NCBI RefSeq assembly: GCF_025950095.1
Contig: NZ_JAPDDR010000008.1
Coordinates: forward strand, 186,001-250,000
Direction: 5' to 3'
Length of the DNA stretch: 64,000 bases
Origin: Luteolibacter rhizosphaerae
Lineage (GTDB): Bacteria; Verrucomicrobiota; Verrucomicrobiia; Verrucomicrobiales; Akkermansiaceae
In this document: positions 42,638 through 50,833 of the stretch, in pieces
Numbering within the stretch: the stretch's first letter is position 1
How the letters are laid out: each line of letters opens with the position of its first letter
Translations under genes and position numbers: made by a program
Notes under the pieces: generated by a model
Database searches by the model: none
The model's input: only the letters and a program-made list of their open reading frames with translations
What the model was told of the DNA's origin: nothing

Positions 42638-43311
42638 GATTTGTCGGCTTGCAGAATGTAGCCTTGGCCGCGGCGAGTGTGGATCAACTCTCGGGCGCCT
42701 TCGTAGTTCAGCTTCTTGCGCAGATAGCTCACGTAGACGTCCACGGCATTGCTGCTGCCGCCGCTGCCGTCTTCGAAGACATGCTCCCAGATTTCGGTTC
42801 GCGAGACCACCTCTCCGGTGCGGTAGGCGAGATACTCCAGCAGACGATACTCTAGCGCAGTGAGTTCGATGGGTCTGCCGGCTCGCGACACGGAGCGCCG
42901 CATCGGATCGACTTCAAGATCGCCCTCCCGGATCACGGGGCTCTTCTTGCCGAAGCTTCTCCGTAGCATGGCCCGGACCCGGGCGAGTGCTTCCGAGAGC
43001 GGAAAGGGTTTCACGAGGTAATCATCTGCTCCGGCGTCGAGTGCTTCGAGCCGGTCATCCAAGCCATCGCGGGCGCTGATGACGAGTATGTGGATCGGAT
43101 TTCCCTGCGCCCTCAGCCGTCGCAGGATCGACAGGCCATCGATTCCCGGAAGCATCAGGTCGAGGAGCACGAGATCGTACTCACTGCCTTGTGCGGCCCA
43201 GAGCCCTTCGTCACCGCCGGACTCGCTATCCACGAGATAGCCGGCCTCGCGGAGAAACTGGCAAAGTCCCTCGCGCAGAGCCTCATGATCCTCGATCACC
43301 AGCAGCCGCAT
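42634..43311 (-). CDS. OmpR-family response regulator
   Basis: A 225-residue regulator. The receiver domain has the acidic pocket (IEDHE), phospho-acceptor Asp51 (LLDLMLPG) and the conserved Lys in DDYLVKPF. The winged-helix DNA-binding domain (about 128-222) contains the SNAVDVYVSYLRKKL recognition-helix region and ends in RRGQGYILQA. ATG at 43311. First gene of the minus-strand run; partner of the kinase whose start overlaps its stop. Confidence 0.95.
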   Translation of the reverse strand: MRLLVIEDHEALREGLCQFLREAGYLVDSESGGDEGLWAAQGSEYDLVLLDLMLPGIDGLSILRRLRAQGNPIHILVISARDGLDDRLEALDAGADDYLVKPFPLSEALARVRAMLRRSFGKKSPVIREGDLEVDPMRRSVSRAGRPIELTALEYRLLEYLAYRTGEVVSRTEIWEHVFEDGSGGSSNAVDVYVSYLRKKLNYEGARELIHTRRGQGYILQADKS

Positions 43312-43509
43312 AAAGGATCAGGGAAGCAGGTTTCTTTCCTCCCGCGCAACCGTTCTCTTTCTCATGATTCTCTAATGAAGGCTATGGCATGGGGTGGCGG
43401 TCATGAGTGGCTCCTAGAGCGAACAGACAAGGCGCCCCCTGGCCCAGGGGTGGGACGGGGGGCGCCACCCGGATCTCAGAGCGGACTTTGATTCCGTCGG
43501 TAAGGATGT

Positions 43510-44808
43510 ATGGGTGAAAGGGTGAACCGTGCGGTCCTGCTTCTCGCGTGTCTCTTCCCTGTCGTCGCTTCGGCCCTGCCGAATTCGATTGTCGGGCCGC
43601 TGGATAATTTCAACAGCCCGCTGAACGGGCAGGATCTGACGGAGCAAGTGCTCGGCGCGGGAATATGGGATGGGTCCGTGTCCTTGCCGGGAGAGTGGAA
43701 CGAGGAGGGCGGGGTGGCTTCGTCCACGATTTCGCATCTGCGGGCCCGGCCGAAGCTGTTCGGGCAGGATCTGATCCTGCTGCGGGCGATCAAGCGGGAG
43801 GGGAAGCTGGATGCGCTGGAAGCGACTTTTGTCGATGCGGGCTCCTACTTCGGCTACTTCGACGAGGAGATGCCGGATGGCCTGAGCCGGCGGGAGATGC
43901 GCAAGGAGGTGGCGGCACGTTTGGCGGAAAAGCAGGCGGAGTTTACCAAGCTCTACGGCGAATCGCGGATGGCGCTGCGCGAGGCGATCGGTGCGGCCTG
44001 CGGAGGGAAGGAAGCCGAGGAAGTGGAGATCGGGAGGACGCGGGGCTTGCGGAGCCCGGTGGAGGAATGGCGGAAGGACGGACGGCGGATCCGCCTGCTG
44101 GCCGGAGAGAACCGCCTGCTGCGGGTGACGATCCTGAATGCGGACGAGAAGGCAGACCAGTGGCTGGACCCGGCGCTCTCCAGATTGGAGCCGCGTGAGA
44201 AGGTTGCGAAGCTCGCGGAGGGTGTTGCGCGGGAGAGCGATGGAACCGTGCACCTGCCGGGGCTGAAGCCGATTCCCCAAGGATACCGGCCCTACTGCGG
44301 CCTGAACACGCTGGCGATGGCGGCGCGGCACTTCGGCCTGCATTTGGACGAGGACTGGCTGGCGGTGGCGAGCGGGTTTAAGAACACCGGCCGGGCCGAT
44401 GGCGCGAACATGGTGAAGCTCTACCACAGCGTGGCGGCAGAGGCGGGCTTCGGGCTGGACCGCTCGACGAAGTTTGACGCAGGCGCGGCGACACGGGCGC
44501 TATCGAACGGCTTCCCGGTGATCGTGTGGCGGCGTTATTCGGCGGAGCGGAATGCGTTGCATTCGCGCTTCATGCGGGACTTCGGCAAGGATCCCTCGGC
44601 GACTCTGCCGGATCCGGCGGGAGCGGAGGAACGGGCAAGTTGGCCGGGGGAGAAAGCCCCGCTGCACGCTTCCGTGATCGTGGGCTACCACCCGGGACGG
44701 AGGGAGTTCCTGTTCCTCGAAAGCTGGACGGGGAAAGACAAGCCGCGACGAATGCGGGTGGAGGAGCTAACGGCTACGACCTATCTGAGCTTCGTCTTCA
44801 AGCCGTGA
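43510..44808 (+). CDS. Secreted C39-like cysteine peptidase
   Basis: A 432-residue exported protein. The ATG at 43510 (AAGGA just upstream) gives a signal peptide ending in VASA. The N-terminal 250 residues have no recognised domain (helical, charged, with an SPVEEWRKDGRRIRLL segment). The C-terminal part is papain-like of the C39 type: nucleophile Cys263 in GYRPYCGLNTLAMAARHFG, followed by His386 in HASVIVGYH and a C-terminal strand EFLFLESW. The ABC-exporter C39 context is absent, so it probably acts on its own in the periplasm or outside. A divergent start faces the response regulator. Confidence 0.75.
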   Translation: MGERVNRAVLLLACLFPVVASALPNSIVGPLDNFNSPLNGQDLTEQVLGAGIWDGSVSLPGEWNEEGGVASSTISHLRARPKLFGQDLILLRAIKREGKLDALEATFVDAGSYFGYFDEEMPDGLSRREMRKEVAARLAEKQAEFTKLYGESRMALREAIGAACGGKEAEEVEIGRTRGLRSPVEEWRKDGRRIRLLAGENRLLRVTILNADEKADQWLDPALSRLEPREKVAKLAEGVARESDGTVHLPGLKPIPQGYRPYCGLNTLAMAARHFGLHLDEDWLAVASGFKNTGRADGANMVKLYHSVAAEAGFGLDRSTKFDAGAATRALSNGFPVIVWRRYSAERNALHSRFMRDFGKDPSATLPDPAGAEERASWPGEKAPLHASVIVGYHPGRREFLFLESWTGKDKPRRMRVEELTATTYLSFVFKP

Positions 44809-45511
44809 GGCTGCCTGGATCGGGAGCCTCTGAAAACCCGGAGGGTTTAGTGGCAGTCCGCCCGGCGGATCGGGGGATTTGACCCGCCGGGCGGCTGACA
44901 ACACACACTAACACACACACTTAACCGGGGGAAATCTTCCGGCTCGCAATCGGGGGGAAAGGAGCCGGTTTCCGGCGAACCGGCCTCGGGATTTGGGGGG
45001 CTCCCGTGGTCGGTTCGTCTCTTGATCCTCTGTCGTCTGCCGGGGGGAGCTTCGGACTCGGGATGTTCGCTGGGAACGGGGCGATCCAACACTCTCGGAC
45101 CGCGTTTCGGCAAGTTAATTCGCATAACGCCATCGCGTGTGTGAGTTATGGTTCTCTTTTTCGGCAGTTTGGCGTCTTTCGCTTTTATTTCATGTAAGGC
45201 TTTGTAAATGAGTAAAAAGTGAATTTGGTAAGGATAAGTGAAATATTTATGATTCTGTTGGTTTGCTTCCTTGCTTGCTGGTGCAATGGAATGTCGATGT
45301 ATCGTTCGCAAAATCCGACGGGTGAAGGGTTTCCGTGCGATTCGCAGCGGGTGGGTGGTGAGCGATGACGGGTGCTACGGGAGGAGATGGCGACGAGCGG
45401 GGCGCATTCGATCTAACCGGTGGTTTTCGGATTGCCTGATATTTAAGATTTGTTGCATTGTTTGTCGTCGCCGCTCGACGCCTAGGGCTGGGGGTCTCGG
45501 GACACAGCAAT
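44809..45511. other. Long leader/intergenic region upstream of the division cluster
   Basis: 703 bases. The left part has two hairpins, AAACCC/GGGTTT (44834-44848) and CCGCCCGGCGG/CCGCCGGGCGG (44858-44894), probably 3' structures of the peptidase gene, then an AC-rich simple stretch (about 44898-44925). From about 45105 to 45290 it is strikingly A+T-rich for this genome and is the likely promoter region of murG-ftsZ. No gene or known RNA family was recognised. Confidence 0.5.
44834..44894 (+). terminator. Tandem hairpins after the peptidase gene
   Basis: A small AAACCC-GGA-GGGTTT stem (44834-44848) is followed by a perfect 11-bp GC-rich stem (44858-44868 with 44884-44894). Neither has a T-tract, so the terminator call is tentative. 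Confidence 0.45.
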
Positions 45512-46618
45512 ATGCAACGTACATGCGGCAATGCGTCCTTGGTGATCGCGTGCGGCGGCACGGGGGGGCACCTGTTCCCCGGGCTCGCCGTGGCTGAGGA
45601 GTGGACAGCACGCGGGGGGAGGGTGCTCCTGTTGGTTTCGGAGAAGAAAATCGACCAAGAGGCGCGGCGGAAATACACCCAGTATCAATTTGAGACGGTG
45701 CCCGCGATGGGGAAGCCGTCGAACCTCTCGCCAAAGATGCTGCCCTTCGTGTGGCGGCTGTGGCGGACGATGGGCCGCTGCCAAGGGATTCTGAAGGATT
45801 TCAAGGCGGATGCGGTCTTGGGAATGGGAGGCTTCACTTCGCTGCCACCAGCCTGGGCGGCGAAGAAAGCGGGCCTGCCTGCCTTCATCCATGACTCGAA
45901 CGCGCTCCCCGGAAAAGCGAACCGGCTGACTGCCCGATTCTGCTCGAAAGCCTTCATCGGTTGGGAGGCGGCGCGGGCCTACTTCGGCCAGCGCGAGGTA
46001 GTGGTCACCGGCACTCCGGTGCGTGCGGAGATGCGTGATCTGCCGGACCGCTACACGGCGGCGGCGAAATTCGGCCTGCATCCGACCAAGCCGACCCTGA
46101 TGGTGACCGGCGGCAGCCAAGGCGCGCGGCGACTGAATTCCTTGGTCGCACAAGCCTTCGACAGCTTCCCGCCGGGGACGCAGGTGCTGCACATCGCCGG
46201 ACCGGGCGACCAAGAGCGGGTGGAAGCGGAAGTCGGGCCGAAGGAAGGCTACCGGGTGGTGGGATTCTGCGATGACATGCCCTCCGCCTATGCGGTGGCG
46301 GATGCGGTGCTCTCGCGCTCCGGCGCCTCGAGCATGACGGAGTTGTCGTTCCTGGGCCTGCCCTCGATCTTGGTGCCTTTCCCCTTTGCCGCGGATGACC
46401 ACCAGACGCGGAATGCGGAGGTTTTCGCCAAGGCCGGGGCCGCATTTTTGGAGCCGGAAGCGGCGCTTGATGCTGCAAAACTGGCAGAGCGCGTGACGAC
46501 GCTGATGAGCGACTTGCAAACCCGCGACCGCATGGCACAAGCGGCCCGTTCGCTCGCCGTGCCGGATGCCGCCGCACGCGTTTGCGACGCCATCGAAGCG
46601 ACCCTTTCCCGGAAATGA
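45512..46618 (+). CDS. murG: UDP-GlcNAc:lipid I N-acetylglucosaminyltransferase
   Basis: A 368-residue GT28 enzyme that converts lipid I to lipid II on the inner membrane face. The N-terminal G-loop GGTGGHL is at residues 15-21, the second GGSQGAR loop near 200, and the UDP-GlcNAc site RSGASSMTELSFLGLP near 270. I chose the ATG at 45512, which places the G-loop at the usual distance from the N-terminus; the frame from 45458 is too long. First gene of the cell-wall/division cluster; its stop overlaps the murC-murB start (ATGA). Confidence 0.95.
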   Translation: MQRTCGNASLVIACGGTGGHLFPGLAVAEEWTARGGRVLLLVSEKKIDQEARRKYTQYQFETVPAMGKPSNLSPKMLPFVWRLWRTMGRCQGILKDFKADAVLGMGGFTSLPPAWAAKKAGLPAFIHDSNALPGKANRLTARFCSKAFIGWEAARAYFGQREVVVTGTPVRAEMRDLPDRYTAAAKFGLHPTKPTLMVTGGSQGARRLNSLVAQAFDSFPPGTQVLHIAGPGDQERVEAEVGPKEGYRVVGFCDDMPSAYAVADAVLSRSGASSMTELSFLGLPSILVPFPFAADDHQTRNAEVFAKAGAAFLEPEAALDAAKLAERVTTLMSDLQTRDRMAQAARSLAVPDAAARVCDAIEATLSRK

Positions 46619-48906
46619 ACGATCTGAATCTCACCGACCGCGACCGACCACTGCGCATCCACCTGATCGGGGTGGCGGGCTCGGGCATGAGCGGGCTGGC
46701 GCTGCTGCTGCTGGGCATGGGCCACCGGGTGAGCGGATCGGACAAAGTGACCTCCGCGGAAACCGAGCGCATGCAGCGGCTCGGGCTGATCTTTTCCTCT
46801 CCCCCCACGGCGGAAGCGGTGAGCGGTGCGGATGTGGTGGTGTACTCCTCCGCGATCCGCCCGGAGAATCCTGCCTATGCGGCAGCTGTTGCGGCGGGGA
46901 TTCCGGTGATCCGCCGGGCCGAGTGCTTGGCGGCGATCCTGCACACGAAGAAAGGCATCGTGGTATCCGGCACGCACGGCAAGACGACGACCTCCTCGAT
47001 GGTGGCCCATGCGCTGCGTGAAGCGGCGCTCCAGCCCAGCCACTACGTGGGTGCCGAAATTCCCGTGCTGGGTGCGAACGCGAAGTGGTCCGAGGACGGC
47101 GAGTGGATGGTCGCGGAAGGTGACGAGAGCGACGGGACATTGGCGCTGTATCGTCCGGCCTGCTCGATCATCCTGAACATCGAGGCCGAGCATTTGGATC
47201 ACTACAAGGATCTGGATGAGATCAAGGCGGTCTTCGCCACGCTGGTGAAGCAAACCTCCGGTCCGGTGGTTTACTGCAAGGAATGCGCGGTGGCGACGGA
47301 GGTGGCGAGCAAGTCGGCGCAGCCGGTGAGCTATGGCTGGTCCGGCGCGGATTACACGGCGGCGGAGATCCGCGAACTGCGCGGTGCGACGGCTTTCACG
47401 GTGGTGAAGAACGGCGAGATGCTGGGCGACGTGGAACTCGGGATTCCGGGTCGACACAATGTGCTGAACGCGCTGGCGGCGATCGCCACGGCGGACCAGC
47501 TCGGGGCTGACTTCCGTTTGGTTTCGCGGGCTTTGAATACCTTCGCGGGTGCGAAGCGCCGGTTCGAGACCAAGTATCTCTCCTCGCGGGTGCGGATCGT
47601 CGATGACTACGGTCACCACCCGACGGAGCTGGCGGCAACGCTGCAGACGGCGCGCTCGCTGAAGCCGGGGCGCGTGGTGGTGCTTTTCCAACCACACCGC
47701 TACACCCGCACGCAGGCGTTGGCTGATGACTTCGGGAAGGTGCTGCAAGCGGCGGATCATGTCTTCGTCACGGACGTCTATCCGGCGAGCGAGCCGCCAA
47801 TCCCGGGGATCAGCGGCGATACAATCGTGCAGGCGGCGAAGAAGCTGGGCTGCGATCACGTGGTATCGCTGCCCAGCTTGGCGACGGCGCATCACACGGT
47901 GGGCAATTTCCTGGAGCCGGGTGACCTGCTGATCACGCTGGGTGCGGGCAACGTTCACGAGGCGGGCACGAAGATCGCACAGCATCTGAAGGTGCTGGAG
48001 GAGATCATCGGCCAAGCCCCGCGCACCGACATCGATGCGAAGCTTTACGAGCCGATGCGACGTCACACGACGATGCTGGTGGGTGGCCCGGCGCAGTATT
48101 GGATCGAGCCGCACAGCTTCGAGGCCTTCGCGGCGGTGGTGAATTGCTGCCGCGAGCGCGGTATCGCGATGCGCGTGGTCGGCCGCGGTTCGAACCTGCT
48201 GGTGCGCGACGGGGGGATCCGCGGTGCGGTGATCCACCCGACGGGCGGGGCCTTCACGGAGTGCCGTGCGGAGGATGGCAAGATCATCGCGGGTGCCGGT
48301 GTGCGCTTGAAGAAGCTGGCGAGCGTCGCGCAAGCGGCGGGGATCGGCGGCTTTGAGTGGATGGAAGGCATTCCCGGCAACGTAGGGGGTGCGCTGCGGA
48401 TGAATGCGGGCGCGATGGGCACGGAGACTTTCGACCAGGTGGTGAGCGTGACCTTCCTCGATGAGGACGGGGAGATTCGCACGCGCTCGCGCGAGGCGAT
48501 CGTCTCGAACTACCGGGATGTGCCAGAGCTGCGGCGGAACTTCGCGCTGCAAGCGGTCTTCGAAGGCAAGCCGGACACGGCGGAGGCGATTCAAGGACGC
48601 TGGGATGCCTCGCGTGCCAAGCGCCGTGCCTCCCAACCGGTGGCGGCGAGTGCCGGATGTATTTTCAAGAACCCCACCGAAGTGCCGGCGGGCAAGCTAG
48701 TGGACGAGCTGGGCCTGAAGGGGAGCGGCGAGGGCAAGGCCCGCGTCTCCGAGGTCCACGGCAATTTCATCGTCAACGGCGGTGGTGCGACGGCAAGCGA
48801 CGTGCTTGCGATGATCGAGCGCATCAAGGCCTCGGCCCGCGAGACCCGCGGAATCGAACTCGAGACCGAAGTGAAGGTGCTCGGGGAAGATGATTTCACT
48901 TTCTGA
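46615..48906 (+). CDS. murC/murB: MurC-MurB fusion: UDP-MurNAc--alanine ligase / UDP-GlcNAc-enolpyruvate reductase
   Basis: A 763-residue bifunctional enzyme joining two early peptidoglycan steps. Residues 1-460 are MurC, with GVAGSGMSG near the N-terminus and the ATP loop GTHGKTTT at 119-126. From about residue 480 comes MurB, an FAD protein with GRGSNLLVRDGG and EGIPGNVGGALRMN. In MurB the proton-donor serine motif (GSxFKNP) reads AGCIFKNP, so Cys682 replaces Ser; Cys is tolerated in some MurBs. The fusion puts the reductase that makes UDP-MurNAc next to the ligase that uses it. ATG at 46615 by overlap with murG. Confidence 0.95.
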   Translation: MNDLNLTDRDRPLRIHLIGVAGSGMSGLALLLLGMGHRVSGSDKVTSAETERMQRLGLIFSSPPTAEAVSGADVVVYSSAIRPENPAYAAAVAAGIPVIRRAECLAAILHTKKGIVVSGTHGKTTTSSMVAHALREAALQPSHYVGAEIPVLGANAKWSEDGEWMVAEGDESDGTLALYRPACSIILNIEAEHLDHYKDLDEIKAVFATLVKQTSGPVVYCKECAVATEVASKSAQPVSYGWSGADYTAAEIRELRGATAFTVVKNGEMLGDVELGIPGRHNVLNALAAIATADQLGADFRLVSRALNTFAGAKRRFETKYLSSRVRIVDDYGHHPTELAATLQTARSLKPGRVVVLFQPHRYTRTQALADDFGKVLQAADHVFVTDVYPASEPPIPGISGDTIVQAAKKLGCDHVVSLPSLATAHHTVGNFLEPGDLLITLGAGNVHEAGTKIAQHLKVLEEIIGQAPRTDIDAKLYEPMRRHTTMLVGGPAQYWIEPHSFEAFAAVVNCCRERGIAMRVVGRGSNLLVRDGGIRGAVIHPTGGAFTECRAEDGKIIAGAGVRLKKLASVAQAAGIGGFEWMEGIPGNVGGALRMNAGAMGTETFDQVVSVTFLDEDGEIRTRSREAIVSNYRDVPELRRNFALQAVFEGKPDTAEAIQGRWDASRAKRRASQPVAASAGCIFKNPTEVPAGKLVDELGLKGSGEGKARVSEVHGNFIVNGGGATASDVLAMIERIKASARETRGIELETEVKVLGEDDFTF

Positions 48907-48910
48907 CCCC

Positions 48911-49834
48911 ATGATCCCCGACAATCTCCTCATCGCCGTCCTGATGGGCGGTCCCGGTTCCGAGCGCGAAGTCTCGCTGGCTTCCGGGAAGGCCGTGCTC
49001 AAGGCGCTTCAAGCTGCGGGCTGCAATGCCGTGGGCGTGGATGTGAAGGATGCCGACTTCGAACTGCCGGAGGGCACCGGGCTGGCCTACAACGTGATTC
49101 ACGGAACCTTCGGTGAGGACGGCCAGCTCCAGTCCCTGCTGGAGAGCCGCGGTATTCCTTACACCGGTGCGGGCGTGGCCAGTAGCAAGACCGCCTTCGA
49201 CAAGAATCTGGCGAAGGAGAAGTTCCTGGCGGCGGGTGTGCCGACGCCGGCTTCGGAGATCGTGGATGTGTCAGGCGGCGTGCGCTTGCCGTCCATCCCC
49301 GTGCCCTTCGTGGTGAAGCCGCCGCGCGAGGGATCGAGCGTCGGTGTGACCATCGTGAAGGAAGAGAGCCAAGCGCTGCCGGCGATGGAAACCGCGGCGA
49401 AGTATGGCAACGACATCCTGGTCGAGGCTTTCGTCGAAGGTAAGGAACTGACCGTCGGGATCCTGGATGATGCGGCGATGCCGATCGTCCACATCGCACC
49501 GCGCGATGGCTTCTACGACATGGCGAACAAGTATCCGTGGCTGTCCGGCGGGGTCGGCAGCGACTACTACTGCCCGGCTGATCTGGATGCCGAGACCACG
49601 CGACGCGTGCAAGAGGCCGCGCTGGCCGGGCATCGCTCGCTGGGCGTGGAGGTTTACTCGCGTGTCGACGTGCTGCTGGACGCCGCGGGCAACCCTTTCG
49701 TGCTGGAGGCGAACACCATCCCCGGCATGACCGAGACCAGCCTGCTGCCGAAGTCCGCCGCAGCGCACGGAATCGATTTCCCGGCCTTGTGCCTGCGCAT
49801 CGCCGAGCTCTCGCTGGCCGCCCGTTCGAAGTAA
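48911..49834 (+). CDS. ddl: D-alanine--D-alanine ligase
   Basis: A 307-residue ATP-grasp enzyme that makes the D-Ala-D-Ala dipeptide for the peptidoglycan stem. The N-terminal MGGPGSEREVSLAS, the ATP-grasp segments (VKPPREGSSVGV) and the metal-binding C-terminal EANTIPGMTETSLLPKSA are complete. ATG at 48911, four bases after the murC-murB stop. Its place between murC/B and ftsQ is the classical cluster order. Confidence 0.96.
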   Translation: MIPDNLLIAVLMGGPGSEREVSLASGKAVLKALQAAGCNAVGVDVKDADFELPEGTGLAYNVIHGTFGEDGQLQSLLESRGIPYTGAGVASSKTAFDKNLAKEKFLAAGVPTPASEIVDVSGGVRLPSIPVPFVVKPPREGSSVGVTIVKEESQALPAMETAAKYGNDILVEAFVEGKELTVGILDDAAMPIVHIAPRDGFYDMANKYPWLSGGVGSDYYCPADLDAETTRRVQEAALAGHRSLGVEVYSRVDVLLDAAGNPFVLEANTIPGMTETSLLPKSAAAHGIDFPALCLRIAELSLAARSK

Positions 49835-49856
49835 TCACCCTTCCCGCTTCGCCCCC

Positions 49857-50825
49857 ATGTTCAAGAAACGCACCACCCGTGTCCGTCACAGCAAGGAGCT
49901 CACCCGCTTGCAGGTGAATGTCCTGTCGCCGCGCATCGTGTGGTTCGGCTTCCTGAAGGCGTGCCGCCAGACCGTGAAGGTGGCAGTGCTGGTGACCTTG
50001 GGGGTGGCCGCGGTGTGGGGGATTCGTGAGCTGATCCAGAAGGGTCTTGTAGAGAACAAGGAATTCCAACTGCAAGCGATCGAGCTGACGCCGAATCCGG
50101 CGATCGACGAGCGGCGCTTGATCAAGGTGGCCGGCATCGACATCAACGGCAGCCTCTTCGATTGCGATGCGGGCAAGATCGAGGAGACCCTGCGGGCGCT
50201 GCCGGAGCTATCGGCGGCATCGGTGCGGAGGGAGTTTCCCGGAACCTTGGTGGTCGAGGTGATTGCTCGTGAGCCCTACCTCTGGGTGGCGAGCACGAAT
50301 CAGGAGGTGCAGCCGCGCGACCCTGAGAAGGGCTTGGTGGTGGATCGGCAGGGAATCGTCTTCCATTGCCCGCCCGCGCTCCATGCCAAAGCGGAACTGC
50401 TGCCTTTGATCCAACTGAGCGAGGGCGGTGAACCGCTCGTGCCCGGCAAGCCGGTGGTGCATCCGGAGTATGATCGTCTGCGGCGCTTGTATCAGGTGGC
50501 CTGCCGGGAAATCCCGGTGGCGGAGTCCTGGGTCTATCTTCTCCGCCAGAGCCGCGAGTGGTCGCTGGAACTGGTTTCACGCGACGGGACCGAGGCCTGC
50601 TTCGGTCTGGGTGACCACGAGCGGCAGATGAAGGATCTCAAATCCGCCTTGGATCACGCCCGCGAACGCGAGCAGCAGATTGCCTCGATCGAATTGATCC
50701 CCGAGCGAAACATCCCGGTGAAGCTGCGCGGCGGCGTGCCCCGCGCGATTCTCATCGACGAGCCCGCCCCCGCAGGTGTGCCGGACCGGCGCGCCCGCGA
50801 TCTCAACGACCTCCTCAACCGTTAA
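49857..50825 (+). CDS. ftsQ: Cell division protein FtsQ
   Basis: A 322-residue bitopic divisome protein that links early and late division proteins. A basic cytoplasmic tail (MFKKRTTRVRHSKEL) precedes one membrane segment at about 39-57. The periplasmic part begins with a POTRA domain (about 70-140, FQLQAIELTPNPAIDERRLIKV, abbreviated here to FQLQAIEL) and a beta domain. The sequence is divergent but length, topology and location between ddl and ftsA are typical. Confidence 0.88.
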   Translation: MFKKRTTRVRHSKELTRLQVNVLSPRIVWFGFLKACRQTVKVAVLVTLGVAAVWGIRELIQKGLVENKEFQLQAIELTPNPAIDERRLIKVAGIDINGSLFDCDAGKIEETLRALPELSAASVRREFPGTLVVEVIAREPYLWVASTNQEVQPRDPEKGLVVDRQGIVFHCPPALHAKAELLPLIQLSEGGEPLVPGKPVVHPEYDRLRRLYQVACREIPVAESWVYLLRQSREWSLELVSRDGTEACFGLGDHERQMKDLKSALDHAREREQQIASIELIPERNIPVKLRGGVPRAILIDEPAPAGVPDRRARDLNDLLNR

Positions 50826-50833
50826 TCACGTAC

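Noticed and set aside
36481-43311. A complete Arn (aminoarabinose) pathway
   Set aside because: Only ArnT-, ArnC- and possibly ArnE/F-like proteins are present; ArnA, ArnB and ArnD homologues are absent from the window, so the sugar should not be named.
44847-45311. 154-codon minus-strand frame in the leader before murG
   Set aside because: It runs through hairpins and an AC simple repeat; its composition is erratic and no start signal is seen.
46288-48636. 782-codon minus-strand frame opposite murG and murC-murB
   Set aside because: Antisense to conserved enzymes; Arg/His-rich shadow frame without a domain.
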